Of a DNA stretch of 64,000 bases, positions 8,929 through 18,137 are shown in pieces. Numbering within the stretch: position 1 is the stretch's first letter; every line of letters begins with the position of its first letter. The notes below the pieces were generated by a model that was not told the DNA's origin, did no database searches, and saw only the letters and a program-made list of their open reading frames with translations. Source of the DNA: CAZIVO01 sp964542765 (GTDB taxonomy: Bacteria; Planctomycetota; UBA1135; UBA2386); the NCBI GenBank assembly GCA_964542765.1, contig CAZIVO010000006.1:1-64000 (forward strand). The letters are read 5' to 3'. A program made the translations under genes and the position numbers.

Positions 8929-9390
8929 ATGGAGTCGTCAGCAGTCATGGTGATCGTGGCGGTCATCGGTGCCGGTGAGTGTGACGCGGCGACCGGCGAG
9001 ATTGCCTACGAAGTGGGGCAGCGCCTGGCTCGCGCCGGCTGCGTGGTCGTCAACGGCGGCCTGGGAGGAGTCATGGAAGCAGCCTCGCGCGGTGCTGCGC
9101 AGGCGGGTGGGACCGTCGTCGGTATTTTGCCGGGCGATCGTGTCGAGGATGCCAACCCACACGTCACCGTGCCGATTGCTACCGGTCTTGGTGACGCACG
9201 CAATGCGGTCATCGCCAATACGGCCGATGCTTTCGTGGCGGTGGGAGGGAGTTATGGCACCCTGTCGGAGATCGCCTTCGCCCTCAAGCGTGGCAAGCCC
9301 ATAGCCGGCATCGGTTCCTGGGAGGTCGACCCGCAGGTGCGAGTCGTGGCGACACCCGAGGAGGCTGTTTCGCATATCCTTTCCGCGTGA
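8929..9390 (+). CDS. SLOG/LOG-like Rossmann-fold protein (TIGR00725-like)
   Basis: This is a small cytoplasmic protein of about 153 residues with a Rossmann-like nucleotide-binding fold. It contains IGAGECD near the N terminus, VVNGGLGGVMEAASRGA (the GGxxGxM motif of the LOG/SLOG superfamily), VGILPGD and VGGSYGTLSEIAFAL. This is the pattern of the TIGR00725 family, related to cytokinin-activating LOG and to DprA. It lacks the full PGGxGTxxE motif of true LOG phosphoribohydrolases, having VGGSYGTLSE instead. The start may be ATG 8929 or ATG 8947; GGAG at 8931-8934 would be a distant Shine-Dalgarno for the latter. The ligand is unknown. Confidence 0.8.
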   Translation: MESSAVMVIVAVIGAGECDAATGEIAYEVGQRLARAGCVVVNGGLGGVMEAASRGAAQAGGTVVGILPGDRVEDANPHVTVPIATGLGDARNAVIANTADAFVAVGGSYGTLSEIAFALKRGKPIAGIGSWEVDPQVRVVATPEEAVSHILSA

Positions 9391-9522
9391 GTCGAGATCG
9401 GATCTTCCTGCGGCCGGCACCGGAACTGTGGTCACTTGCCGCGGTGGGCGTAAGCTTCAACCTGTGGCCTTCTCGGAGGCCGGTGCCGTTTGATAAGGTA
9501 TGGCAGGGGGTATTCGGTTGGG

Positions 9523-10152
9523 ATGATGAACAGGCTCTGGTTGGTGCGGCACGGGGCCGTTGAAGTTCCCCGTAAGGGGGAGTTCTATGGCTGTGCGGAT
9601 GTGAGCCTGTCAGCGGCGGGGGAGATAGAGGCCCGGCAGGCTGCGAAGGTGCTTAGCGGTGTTGCTTTTGACGGCATCGTTGCAAGTCCGCTGGAGCGCG
9701 CACGCGTGGGAGCCCACCACATCGCCGAAGAGTGCGGCGCCGTCGAGGTGGTGATTGATCCGAGGTTGCGAGAGATCGACCGCGGACGCTGGGTGGGCCT
9801 CACTCCGGAGGAGGTCGAGCAGCAATTTCCGGGAGACCTGTTAGCGGGGCGGACGGATCCCGAGAACTGGCGAGGGAACGGTGGAGAGTCACTCGGTGAT
9901 CTCAGGCAGCGGGTCATCGAGGCTCGGACCGACATCCTCTCGTCGCATCCCGGAGAGGACTGGGGCCTGGTGGCCCACTCCTACCCGATCCTCGCGATCC
10001 TGGCTGATGTGGCAGGTCTGGAATATGAAGATTGGACGGTCCACCGGATCCCGACCGGCTCTATATCGAGGATCACCTACGATGGCGGCTGCGCAACGAT
10101 CGATGTCTGTGGCTGGACGCCCAGGGAGAACCCTGGAGAAACTTTCCCCTGA
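9523..10152 (+). CDS. Histidine phosphatase superfamily protein (CobC/GpmB-like)
   Basis: This cytoplasmic phosphatase is about 209 residues long. The ATG at 9523 (or 9526) puts the catalytic RHG motif (LWLVRHGAVEV) close to the N terminus; an upstream TTG in frame has no domain support. The motif SPLERARVGAHHIAEE and the acidic LREIDRGRWVGLTPEEVE follow the alpha-ribazole phosphatase/phosphoglycerate mutase-like pattern. The second active-site His appears in GLVAHSYPIL. Family members remove phosphate from sugars, nucleotides or cobalamin precursors; no neighbour indicates the substrate. The next gene begins 76 bp downstream. Confidence 0.85.
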   Translation: MMNRLWLVRHGAVEVPRKGEFYGCADVSLSAAGEIEARQAAKVLSGVAFDGIVASPLERARVGAHHIAEECGAVEVVIDPRLREIDRGRWVGLTPEEVEQQFPGDLLAGRTDPENWRGNGGESLGDLRQRVIEARTDILSSHPGEDWGLVAHSYPILAILADVAGLEYEDWTVHRIPTGSISRITYDGGCATIDVCGWTPRENPGETFP

Positions 10153-10227
10153 GAGTCTTCGCAAGGGCGAACCCGATGGCTGTTTCCACGGTGCAATCCA
10201 CGCCGGATTCGGAGAAACTGTCGGACC

Positions 10228-11064
10228 ATGTCCGTAAGAAGGCGTGTCAGGTCGATCATGCTGCCGGCGGTTTTGCTGGCCTTGCTGGTGTGGATCGGTA
10301 GCGAGGCCTTGTTCGTGGGAGGGGATTCGACATCGGGCGCCGATTCCGATACCGGCGAAATGCCCCCAGATACGGTGTCGGAGCTTGATCGATCGCATCG
10401 GGATACGGATTCCCCGAGCGAGGAGGCAGCCCTCGCCGATCACCTGAGCGGTCAACTCTACGCGATGCGCTCGGCGCTGGCGGCGGGGCGTCTGGGCGAG
10501 GCCTGGCAGGCGATCACGAAGGCCCGCGATCTCGGGGATCTCCCGCCGGCCTTGCGGAGCCAGCGTGAAGCCGGCCAGGCCGAGTTGAGCAAGGCCACGG
10601 CCGGGCAGGTGGATGTTTTGCGGGAGAAGATCGCTACCGGGAGGATCTTGGAGGCGTCCGAGATCGTCACCGCGATGCGGGAGACAACTCATGCCAAGGT
10701 GGAAGAGGTTCTCGCATCGGTGGTCCCCGAACTGGCAGCCGACGCGGAGCCGCCGGCGGACGAGGACCTTGCGCCCGACAGGCGGGTGCGCAGCAAGGCC
10801 GAGGGATTTTCCAGCAAGGCGCGAGTGGTGCGCACTCGCGGCAGCGAGGTCACGCTCAAGGTATGGACCGAAAAGGGTGTGATCTATCCGGTCGTGACCC
10901 GATTGTCGGTGGAGCCGGTTGCCGCGAGTATTGACGAGGCCTTGCGGCAGATTGGTCTGGCGATGAGTGCCGATGACGGACTCCTCGCTTGCCTGTGGCT
11001 GGCCTATTGCGAGGCCGGGGGAGCGGCCGAGGATCCGCGGGTCCGAAGACTACGCCTGCGCTGA
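10228..11064 (+). CDS. Membrane-anchored protein of unknown function
   Basis: I do not recognise this 278-residue protein. It has a basic N terminus followed by one hydrophobic segment (residues ~10-30, LPAVLLALLVWIG), which suggests a signal anchor or uncleaved signal. A Ser/Asp-rich spacer follows. Residues ~65-175 are mostly helical and rich in Ala, Glu and Arg, resembling TPR-like or coiled-coil pairs. A short beta-rich part around residues 190-235 (SKARVVRTRGSEVTLKVW) precedes a final helix. Its stop overlaps the stop of the convergent antiporter gene by 15 bp. No catalytic motif is visible. Confidence 0.65.
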   Translation: MSVRRRVRSIMLPAVLLALLVWIGSEALFVGGDSTSGADSDTGEMPPDTVSELDRSHRDTDSPSEEAALADHLSGQLYAMRSALAAGRLGEAWQAITKARDLGDLPPALRSQREAGQAELSKATAGQVDVLREKIATGRILEASEIVTAMRETTHAKVEEVLASVVPELAADAEPPADEDLAPDRRVRSKAEGFSSKARVVRTRGSEVTLKVWTEKGVIYPVVTRLSVEPVAASIDEALRQIGLAMSADDGLLACLWLAYCEAGGAAEDPRVRRLRLR

Positions 11065-13071
11065 TTGCCGTTCGGGTCGCCGGCCTGCGATCAGCAAGAA
11101 CAAGGCGATGACCAGAGCTCCTGCGGCGATCGAGATCATCGGCGAGACGCCGAAGCAGGCGGCCGGGAGGTAGCCCACCAGCATCGCCACGATCATGGTG
11201 AACACTGCATAGGGCGCTTGTGTGCGGACGTGGTGCAGATGGTCGCTGGCCGTCGACACCGAGGACAGGACCGTGGTGTCGCTGATGGGCGAGCAGTGAT
11301 CGCCGAAGATGCTGCCTTCCAGGACCGCACCGATGGTCATGATCATGAGTGCTGGGCCACCGAGGTTCGGGTCGGTCTCACCCATGCTGTGCGCGAGCAC
11401 GACGACATTGGGCAGCAAGATCGCCATGGTGCCGTAGGAGGTGCCGGTCGAGAAGGAAACCAGCGAGGCCAGCCCGAACATGACCAGCGGCAGGAGCCAG
11501 GGCTCGAAACTGCCGTGGAAAGCCGAGGTCAAGAAGACGGCAGTACCGAGGTCCTTGCAGGTATGGCCGATGCTCCAGGCGAGGATCAAGATCACGACGG
11601 CGAAGAGCAGGGATCTGGCCGAGCCGATGGCGCTGCTCACGACCTCTCGCAGGCTCAAAACCTTGTGAATGAGGGCCAGAGATCCTGCCAGGAATAGCGT
11701 GGTCATCGAACCGTAGAGCAGAGCCTTGTCGCTCTCGGTGTTGTTGAGGATGGTGCGAGCATCCTCGCCGAAATTGCCGGTCATGGCGCTGGCACCGCCG
11801 GCCCCGGAGTAGCCGAGATAGATGATCAGCCCGACCGTCATGGTGATCAGGGTGAAGACGGGGATCACGGCATTGCGGGCGAGCAGAGGCTTGCCCTCGG
11901 GAGCTTTGAGGTTCGAGAAGCCCTTCGACATCATCGGCTCGGCGTCGTCGGCGACGGGCTTGCCTTCGATCCGAGCGCGTCGTTCGGCGGTGAGCATCGG
12001 TCCGAATTCTCGCCGCAGCAGGATGGTCAGCGGCACCATGATCAGGGTGAAGATGCAGTAGAAGCGGAACGGCATCGTCTGGATGAAGACGCTGAAACCT
12101 TCGTTGGCGGCGTAGGGCTGGCCATCGGCCCGCGTGACTTCGGGCAACTGGCCGGCGAACATGCTGACCTCGTAGGCGACCCAGGTCGAGAAGATGGAGA
12201 TTCCGGCGATCGGCGCGGCGGTGGAGTCGACGATGTAGGAGAGCTTCTCGCGCGACACGCGGTTCCGATCGGTGAGCGGGCGCATCGTCGATCCGGTGAT
12301 CACGCAGTTCGAGTAGTCGTCGAAGAAAATCAGGATCCCGATCAAAAAGCTGCAAATCTGGGTGCTGATCGGCCCCTTGGCGAACTTGCGGATCCATTCG
12401 ACCATGCCCTGGACTCCGCCCGAGCGGGCCATGACGCCGACAGCCGCGAACAGGAAGAAGACGAAGAGCATGACCCGGAAGCGGAAGTCATCGCCCAGGG
12501 TCCTCACGGCCACGGTTTCCCAGGCGAAGTGGCTCAGTGTCTGGAGTGGGCCGACATGGATCACCGCCCCGGCAAGGCAGCCGATCAGCAGGGATGGGAT
12601 CACCTTGCCCGACAAGATCGCCAGGATGATGGCGAGGAAGGCGGCGACCAGGCTCTCGCGGCCCGGATAGAGTTCCTCGATGGAGTGTTCGCGCCGTTCT
12701 CCGGTCGCAGGATCGGCGTGGAAAAGATCGGTTCGATAGCCCCGGTCACCGACGCGGACAAGGAGATTCATCGGCGGCAGATCGGCATCGACCTCGATTT
12801 TCTTGGCGCGGGCCCACTCGCGCACGCTGCGCTCGTAGGCGGCGACGCGTTTGCGCTGGGCGGCCGCATCCTCGAGCGCCGGGCGCAAGTCCACGATCAG
12901 CCTCGGTACGCGGTCAGCCTTCCCCAGAGCTTTGGAGAAGGGCGAGCCGTCCGCATCCATGAGCCAGGCTCGCGTTTTCAAGAAGGCGAGTTGGGCGTGG
13001 TCTGCCGCTGGTATCAGGAAGTAGACGGCCACGAAAGCGAGCGCCAACAAATAGCGCAGTTTCCCGGCCAT
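11050..13071 (-). CDS. NhaC-type Na+/H+ antiporter family protein
   Basis: This polytopic inner-membrane transporter has about 673 residues. I chose the ATG at 13071 because it opens with a signal-anchor-like helix (MAGKLRYLLALAFVAVYF); an in-frame GTG at 13101 is the alternative. A periplasmic segment of about 120 residues follows, and then 10-12 hydrophobic segments. Diagnostic NhaC stretches include FFDDYSNCVITGSTMRPLTD, DSTAAPIAGISIFSTW and a C-terminal FGDHCSPISDTTVLSS. The family exchanges Na+ for H+ or transports carboxylates or amino acids in related clades, so the substrate is open. The long N-terminal extracytoplasmic insertion is longer than in typical NhaC. Confidence 0.88.
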   Translation of the reverse strand: MAGKLRYLLALAFVAVYFLIPAADHAQLAFLKTRAWLMDADGSPFSKALGKADRVPRLIVDLRPALEDAAAQRKRVAAYERSVREWARAKKIEVDADLPPMNLLVRVGDRGYRTDLFHADPATGERREHSIEELYPGRESLVAAFLAIILAILSGKVIPSLLIGCLAGAVIHVGPLQTLSHFAWETVAVRTLGDDFRFRVMLFVFFLFAAVGVMARSGGVQGMVEWIRKFAKGPISTQICSFLIGILIFFDDYSNCVITGSTMRPLTDRNRVSREKLSYIVDSTAAPIAGISIFSTWVAYEVSMFAGQLPEVTRADGQPYAANEGFSVFIQTMPFRFYCIFTLIMVPLTILLRREFGPMLTAERRARIEGKPVADDAEPMMSKGFSNLKAPEGKPLLARNAVIPVFTLITMTVGLIIYLGYSGAGGASAMTGNFGEDARTILNNTESDKALLYGSMTTLFLAGSLALIHKVLSLREVVSSAIGSARSLLFAVVILILAWSIGHTCKDLGTAVFLTSAFHGSFEPWLLPLVMFGLASLVSFSTGTSYGTMAILLPNVVVLAHSMGETDPNLGGPALMIMTIGAVLEGSIFGDHCSPISDTTVLSSVSTASDHLHHVRTQAPYAVFTMIVAMLVGYLPAACFGVSPMISIAAGALVIALFLLIAGRRPERQSAQA

Positions 13072-13208
13072 GGGCAGGCAGGCTACACTCTGACCGGTCA
13101 CGCGCCACCATCTTCCGGCGGTGTTGTTCCGGCATGGTGCCTGTGCGGCCTCGAAACGGCGCGTCTCTCGCGGTCTGCGGCCGCGATTACCCGAGAGGGA
13201 CTTGAGTC

Positions 13209-13727
13209 ATGGATTATGTGTTGCTCACTCTTTTATTCATCGTCTTGCTGGCTGGATTCGTGATCGCTCATCAGCGTTTGCTGAAGTTCGAGTCCTATCT
13301 GAAGGAGGTCGGCGAACTCACGGAACTCAAGGAGCGGCTCAAGAGCATGTCAGAGGCATTGAAAGGCATGCGAACCGAGGGCATCGAGGGACAGATCGAG
13401 CAACTTCAAAAAGACTTCCAGGCCATGCGTCAGACGTTGGTGAATATCGAGAGGGCGCTATCACGATCGGTGCCCGCCAGCAACTCACCGGAGGAAAGCA
13501 TCTCGGCTGGTGCCAGGATCTGCGGCCTCGTGGAGGCGCGATTGCTCGAGATTGGCTACTCGGATCTCCATATCATCACCGATCTCTCGAAGGTTTCTCT
13601 GGAGGATGAGATCAATGTAGTGGTGGAGTGCAAGAAGGGTGAGATGCCTTACAAGGGCAAGGTTGTGACCAGCAACGGCGCGATTCGTGAAATTGACATG
13701 AGGTCCAGCGCACCGCTTTTTCCCTGA
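13209..13727 (+). CDS. Single-pass coiled-coil membrane protein, unknown
   Basis: This 172-residue protein is not one I recognise. It starts with a transmembrane helix (residues ~3-22, YVLLTLLFIVLLAGFVI). A heptad-like coiled coil at residues ~28-85 (LKEVGELTELKERLKSM and following) comes next, then a Ser/Pro linker. The soluble C-terminal part (residues ~98-165) has alternating strands such as INVVVECKKGEMPYKGKVV. The order suggests a membrane-tethered oligomer with a small globular head. It lies just upstream of asnS, about 80 bp away, and may share its transcript. No enzyme motif is seen. Confidence 0.65.
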   Translation: MDYVLLTLLFIVLLAGFVIAHQRLLKFESYLKEVGELTELKERLKSMSEALKGMRTEGIEGQIEQLQKDFQAMRQTLVNIERALSRSVPASNSPEESISAGARICGLVEARLLEIGYSDLHIITDLSKVSLEDEINVVVECKKGEMPYKGKVVTSNGAIREIDMRSSAPLFP

Positions 13728-13805
13728 GAAACCCGATTCCGCCCTCAACCATGTCAGCAGAAGTCTTGAAACACCCAGCCCATCTATGATCTCGTTTCTT
13801 CGATC

Positions 13806-15125
13806 ATGACCGAGCAAAGCTTCGATGGCCTTTGTGCCACTCCCATCCATCGGCTCACCGAACATGTCGGCGAGCAGGTTCTCGTCCAGGGCTGGCTCTA
13901 CAACATGCGCAGCAAGGGCAAGTTGCACTTCCTGCAGATCCGGGATGGTACCGGGATCGTGCAGGCCGTCATGTTCAAGGGCGATGTCGCTGACGAGGAG
14001 TTCGAACAGGCTGCGCGCCTGACCCAGGAGTCCAGCCTGCGTGTCATCGGCACCGCAAAGGGCGACGATCGGGCGCCGGGTGGTGTCGAGATCGGAGTCT
14101 CCAGGCTCCATGTTCATCACCTCGCCGAGCCCTATCCGATCACGCCCAAGGAGCATGGTGTTGGCTTTCTGATGGAGCATCGGCACCTGTGGCTGCGTTC
14201 TCGCAAGCAGTCGGCGATCATGCGCATTCGTGACGAGGTCATTCGCGCGATCCGAGATTTCTTCCATGAGCGCGACTTTGCCTGCGTCGATTCGCCGATG
14301 TTCACGCCCAATGCTTGCGAGGGCACGACGAATCTGTTCGAGGTGGACTATTTTGGCGACAAGGCCTTCTTGACCCAGTCCGGACAGCTTTACGGCGAGG
14401 CGAGCAGTTTTGCGCTGGGCAAGATCTATGTCTTTGGTCCGACGTTTCGCGCCGAGAAGAGCAAGACCCGGCGTCACCTCACCGAATTCTGGATGGTCGA
14501 GCCGGAGGCTGCCTTCTACGACCTCGATGATGTCATGGTGCTCGCTGAAGATTTTGTGGCGGCGATCATCGGGCGAGTGCTGGAACACCGGCGTGAAGAT
14601 CTGGATATCCTTGAGCGGGATGTCTCGAAGCTGGAGCCGGCTGCTTCCACTCCTTATCCGCGGATCACTTACGACGAAGCGGCCAAACGGTTGATCGATG
14701 CGGGTCAGGATTTCACCCATGGCGAAGACTTTGGCGCTCCGCACGAGACCTTCCTGGGCGATGCCTACGACCGACCTGTGATGGTGCATCGGTGGCCGGC
14801 ACAGACCAAGGCCTTCTACATGAAGCGTGATCCCGAGAATGAACAACTCGCGTTGGGTGTCGACATGATCGCCAGCGAGGGCTACGGCGAGATCATCGGT
14901 GGCGCCCAGCGTGAGGATGATCTGAGTTTGCTCGAGCAGCGCATCGCGGATCATGAACTGCCCGAGGAGGCGTTCCGTTGGTATACCGACCTTCGGCGCT
15001 ACGGCAGTGTTCCGCACGGAGGTTTCGGACTCGGTCTCGAGCGCACGCTCGCATGGATCTGCGGTGCCGAACACCTGCGTGAGTGCATCCCCTTCCCGCG
15101 GATGCTCTACAAGATCTATCCCTAG
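13806..15125 (+). CDS. asnS: Asparaginyl-tRNA synthetase
   Basis: This class IIb aminoacyl-tRNA synthetase charges tRNA-Asn with asparagine. It has 439 residues, about the normal bacterial length. The N-terminal OB-fold anticodon-binding domain (to ~105) contains [22 protein letters not shown]. Motif 1 lies near residues 145-168 and motif 2 is [21 protein letters not shown] (~214-234). Motif 3 is [16 protein letters not shown] (~405-420). The F-W-M-V-E-P-E sequence after motif 2 is typical of AsnRS, as opposed to the archaeal-type AspRS. A full-length AsnS implies direct Asn-tRNA charging, although an additional amidotransferase route elsewhere cannot be excluded. Confidence 0.95.
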   Translation: MTEQSFDGLCATPIHRLTEHVGEQVLVQGWLYNMRSKGKLHFLQIRDGTGIVQAVMFKGDVADEEFEQAARLTQESSLRVIGTAKGDDRAPGGVEIGVSRLHVHHLAEPYPITPKEHGVGFLMEHRHLWLRSRKQSAIMRIRDEVIRAIRDFFHERDFACVDSPMFTPNACEGTTNLFEVDYFGDKAFLTQSGQLYGEASSFALGKIYVFGPTFRAEKSKTRRHLTEFWMVEPEAAFYDLDDVMVLAEDFVAAIIGRVLEHRREDLDILERDVSKLEPAASTPYPRITYDEAAKRLIDAGQDFTHGEDFGAPHETFLGDAYDRPVMVHRWPAQTKAFYMKRDPENEQLALGVDMIASEGYGEIIGGAQREDDLSLLEQRIADHELPEEAFRWYTDLRRYGSVPHGGFGLGLERTLAWICGAEHLRECIPFPRMLYKIYP

Positions 15126-15135
15126 CGGTGGCGCG

Positions 15136-15807
15136 TCATCGGCCTTTGGCCTTGACGTGTTCGATGAAGGCTCGGGCTCCCGCCTCGAGTGCTGGCCAGG
15201 ACGCGTCGGTGTCGAGGCCGAAGGTTTCGCCGCCGGTGTAGCGGGCTATGGCGGTGATCACCATGTAGCGCTCATGCGCCCATCGGACCTTGTTCTTCGA
15301 AAGGCCGAGTTGTTCTCCGAGTTCCTGGCCTGCCGGGGTTGCGGCGAGAAGGACCGCGCGCAGGAAAGGCAGGGATGTATGGGTCTCGCCCAGGTCCAGC
15401 AGGGCGCAAGCGGCTGCCGTGCGCAGTTCTCCGTCGAGTTTCGTATTCCGGCACAACTCATCGAGCAAGGGACGCGAGCGCGAGTCACCGAGTCGACCCA
15501 GCGAGAGAGCTGCCTCGCTTGCCTGCGCTCCGCCATCGCGCAGATAGTTTTCGAGGAAGGGTCGTGTCCGAGGATGCTTGAAGGTGCTCAGAGCTGCGAT
15601 CGCTGCTTGCTCTCCCGGTGCCCCGGGTGAGGCGTGCAGTGCGCGAATGAGGGCGGGAACGGCACGATGACCGATCGCGGTCACGGGGGCTAGTGTGGTG
15701 CTCCAGTCCTTGGGAGGAGAGGCGAGCAGGCTCTGGCAGGCGGGGTCCGGATCCGTTGCGCAGGATGAAAGAGTGAACAGGAAGAGCCAGGCGGCGAGCC
15801 GGAGCAT
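15136..15807 (-). CDS. HEAT-repeat lipoprotein
   Basis: This 223-residue protein begins with a signal peptide ending in LSSC (MLRLAAWLFLFTLSSC), a plausible lipobox. The mature part has three to four HEAT/PBS-lyase-like helical repeats. Examples are VTAIGHRAVPALIRALHAS, AAIAALSTFKHPRTRPFLENYL and ASEAALSLGRLGDSRSRPLLD. HEAT scaffolds mediate protein contacts; nothing here points to catalysis. The gene is convergent with asnS (10 bp between stops) and lies in the same orientation as, and just downstream of, the PEP-CTERM gene, so the two may form a transcript. Confidence 0.75.
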   Translation of the reverse strand: MLRLAAWLFLFTLSSCATDPDPACQSLLASPPKDWSTTLAPVTAIGHRAVPALIRALHASPGAPGEQAAIAALSTFKHPRTRPFLENYLRDGGAQASEAALSLGRLGDSRSRPLLDELCRNTKLDGELRTAAACALLDLGETHTSLPFLRAVLLAATPAGQELGEQLGLSKNKVRWAHERYMVITAIARYTGGETFGLDTDASWPALEAGARAFIEHVKAKGR

Positions 15808-15816
15808 CGCCGCAGC

Positions 15817-16206
15817 TTAGCCGGTCGGGTCATCGGTTCGTTTGATTTTCAGTCGCCGCCGCCGGCCGTAGAGGGCCATGCTGGCAAGGCCTGATCCGAC
15901 GAGCAGCATCGTGCCTGGTTCGGGGACGGGCTTGCCGCCACCGCCGCCACTTCCCTTTCCTGGTGTATCGGTGTTGCGGCCGAGGCTTGGCTGGGGACCG
16001 GCCTTGGTCCTGGGCAGCGGTTTTGTCTTGATCGGTTTGATGCTGGAGAAGAGCTTGTCATCGCCCTTCACGATGGGGGGAGGGGGGTTCTTTGGCCCGG
16101 AGACTTTTTTGTTCGGGCTAATTTTGGAAGAGCTCGAGCGGCTGCTACAGGCGGCAAAGACCAGACACAGGAGGAGAAGGACACAGTTGCTTGTTCTTGG
16201 GAGCAT
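15817..16206 (-). CDS. PEP-CTERM protein with N-terminal lipobox
   Basis: This 129-residue protein carries a signal peptide ending in LVFAAC followed by a Ser-rich stretch, which looks like a lipoprotein signal. The body is low-complexity, rich in Pro, Lys and Gly (for example the GSGGGGGKP run). The C terminus is a complete PEP-CTERM signal: VPEPGTMLLVGSG, a hydrophobic segment, then the cluster GRRRRLK and a short polar tail. PEP-CTERM signals are processed by exosortase in exopolysaccharide-producing bacteria; no exosortase gene is in this window. A lipobox and a PEP-CTERM on one small protein is unusual, and one of the two may be non-functional. Confidence 0.75.
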   Translation of the reverse strand: MLPRTSNCVLLLLCLVFAACSSRSSSSKISPNKKVSGPKNPPPPIVKGDDKLFSSIKPIKTKPLPRTKAGPQPSLGRNTDTPGKGSGGGGGKPVPEPGTMLLVGSGLASMALYGRRRRLKIKRTDDPTG

Positions 16207-16535
16207 CGTGATTCCGGAGCGGAATGTGATTTAGTGGGTCGGAGACATCCGATCGCCATGGGAATGATATCGAAAAAAACCATCCTATGTCTGTGCACCG
16301 TAATTGTTTTTCGTTGAACAAATATAGATTGGCCGAAAAAGGGAATTATTCCCTATTTATCGGGCGATTGTGCCGCTGAAGATTCCTAGTTGGAAAAGGA
16401 GCCCGGGATTCGTTTTCTCCGTGGCTCGCCATGTTTCCGGCGGTCTTGATGAAAAGATGTGCAAGTCAGGGTGCGCTGTTTCCGGTGTAGGCTTTAGCGA
16501 TCCTCGATAGATCTTGTGATGTTCAGCCTGATTCG
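16207..16535. other. AT-rich divergent intergenic region
   Basis: This 329-bp gap separates the leftward PEP-CTERM gene from a rightward secreted-protein gene and should contain both promoters. Its centre (about 16260-16400) is clearly more AT-rich than the surrounding coding DNA, with A and T runs. It holds a perfect palindrome, GGGAATTATTCCC, at 16341-16353. No open frame of note, tRNA or known riboswitch was recognised. The palindrome could be an operator or a short hairpin, but neither is demonstrated. Confidence 0.5.
16341..16353. promoter_or_regulatory. Palindrome, candidate operator
   Basis: The sequence GGGAATTATTCCC is a 6+1+6 perfect inverted repeat. It sits in the AT-rich part of a divergent promoter region, about 135 bp upstream of the PEP-CTERM gene start and 180 bp upstream of the gene at 16536. 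A regulator site is plausible from position and symmetry only. Confidence 0.3.
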
Positions 16536-18095
16536 ATGATGAAAGCCCGTCAGATCATTGCCCGGGGTGGCGCCTGCAAGCTCTTGCTCATGGTGAAAGC
16601 TGGGCTGCTCGGCGCCAGTTCGCTCTTGAGCGCACAGAGTTCACGCGAACTACTCGCCTTGGATACCGGGGTGTCCCGTGTGTCGAAACTGTTCACGGAG
16701 CATCTTCTCACCGATGAGTCCAGCCGCTGGTCGAAAGGCTGGCGACTTGCCCGTGATATTGGTCCTGCTGCGTCACCCCTGCTGGAGCGTTTGCTCGAGC
16801 GCGGCACGCATCCCAAGGAGCGGCTCGTGCTGATCGGTGCTTGCGCGGCTGCCAGCAAAGCATCGGTCTTCATGGGTGCTGACTGGCTGCGTAAAGCGGG
16901 AACGAATGAACGCATGATGTCGATGCTGGCCGTAGCACTCGGCGAATCCCGCAGCAGCCAGGATCAGGATATCCACCAAATGATCATGGGGCGTACGTCT
17001 GTTGCCCGGGCTGTCCAGGTTGCTGGCCTCCTGGCGATCGAACGCTTCGAGGGTGGTGGCGAAAATATCGACCACTTCCTTTCAACAAAGGATCGGCGCG
17101 ATGATCCTGGCTTGGTTGCGGCCGTGACCTTGTCGGGCGGATTGGACGATGTGCGAACCTTGCAAGTATGGCTCGACGAGAAAAAAGATCTCGTGGGTCG
17201 GAATCTGGTACGCCGTGGACTGTTCCTGGCGCGGCATGGGACCCCGTTGCCTCCGGCGGTGCTGCTCCGTGAATTGAGTGGCGTCCTTGGCGATGATTCG
17301 GTGCCCCTGCCGGTCCGTGCTGCTGCGGCTGCTCGCTTGTCGCGGGTGCCTAGCCTGCGCCGGGTCGTGGCGAGCCTGCCTTCTGCTGTGGCGGACAGGC
17401 CTTCCGTGCCGGTGGCACAAGTTCTTATCTTGCTGGCCTTCACACCCGCAGGACGGGCGGCAGCTCTATCCCATGGCTGGCTGAAGGCGGACCCATCATT
17501 CCTGATCGACGATCCCTCGTTGCGACGACGCCTGGCCGTTCTGTACGCACTGGCCGCACCCATGCCAAAGATCGTGGAAGCTGCGCCCGAGTGGAAAGGG
17601 TTGAAGGAGCTTGCTCCGAGCATTTGCCTGACTCTGGCCTGGCGCGTCTTCGCGGGGGACAAGAGTATCGACCAGGACAGTGTCCCGGTTCTGGGCACCA
17701 TCGCCGAGAGTCGCTGGCTGAGCATTGCACTGGGCGAAGAATTCGACGCTGAACCGGGAACCTTCGCCGACTCTCGCCTGGACCTTGCCTATGGGCTGGC
17801 GAGTAGGGGTCGACTGTCCGATGAAGCCGGGGCGCGCGAAATCGAGGAAGCTCTCTGGCGTGCCGGCAGCCACCCTGGCTGTTCCTTGCAAGAGGCTCGC
17901 TTGGCCTTGGTGAAGGATCTTCTGCTTTCGGGGAGTGATCACGCCAAGGCTCGCGAGGCTCGCACGAGGCCATTCGGTTACTTGCCGCGAGGCATCGAGC
18001 CGGGCTCCATGGCCTTCGAAGTTGCATATGAGTTCTTCGAGTGGTGGAAGGAAGGGCACGGCTCAGGGATCCCCGAGGACATGCGGTTGCGCTAG
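16536..18095 (+). CDS. Large exported helical-repeat protein, unknown
   Basis: This 519-residue protein starts with an N-terminal signal-like segment (KLLLMVKAGLLGASSLLSA) preceded by an unusually long basic n-region. The mature part is almost entirely helical, with weak HEAT-like pairs (for example LERLLERGTHPKERLVLIGAC and VAAVTLSGGLDDVRTLQVWLD). No catalytic motif is visible. Two overlapping ATGs (16536 and 16539) could start it. It is convergent with the cysteine desulfurase gene (42 bp between stops). Many planctomycete genomes carry such exported repeat proteins of unknown role. Confidence 0.65.
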   Translation: MMKARQIIARGGACKLLLMVKAGLLGASSLLSAQSSRELLALDTGVSRVSKLFTEHLLTDESSRWSKGWRLARDIGPAASPLLERLLERGTHPKERLVLIGACAAASKASVFMGADWLRKAGTNERMMSMLAVALGESRSSQDQDIHQMIMGRTSVARAVQVAGLLAIERFEGGGENIDHFLSTKDRRDDPGLVAAVTLSGGLDDVRTLQVWLDEKKDLVGRNLVRRGLFLARHGTPLPPAVLLRELSGVLGDDSVPLPVRAAAAARLSRVPSLRRVVASLPSAVADRPSVPVAQVLILLAFTPAGRAAALSHGWLKADPSFLIDDPSLRRRLAVLYALAAPMPKIVEAAPEWKGLKELAPSICLTLAWRVFAGDKSIDQDSVPVLGTIAESRWLSIALGEEFDAEPGTFADSRLDLAYGLASRGRLSDEAGAREIEEALWRAGSHPGCSLQEARLALVKDLLLSGSDHAKAREARTRPFGYLPRGIEPGSMAFEVAYEFFEWWKEGHGSGIPEDMRLR

Positions 18096-18137
18096 CCGCC
18101 GCGCCTGGGGCGCACGGTCAGTTCCGGTGACGGCGTT

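Noticed and set aside
7418..8953. Long open frame on the plus strand opposite the mechanosensitive channel gene
   Set aside because: It is antisense to a clearly conserved gene; the apparent protein is His/Glu/Gly-rich low-complexity, as expected from GC-rich antisense codons, and has no domain.
13485..15074. Long minus-strand frame opposite asnS
   Set aside because: Fully antisense to a well-conserved tRNA synthetase, with no recognisable motif or start signal; GC-driven open frame.
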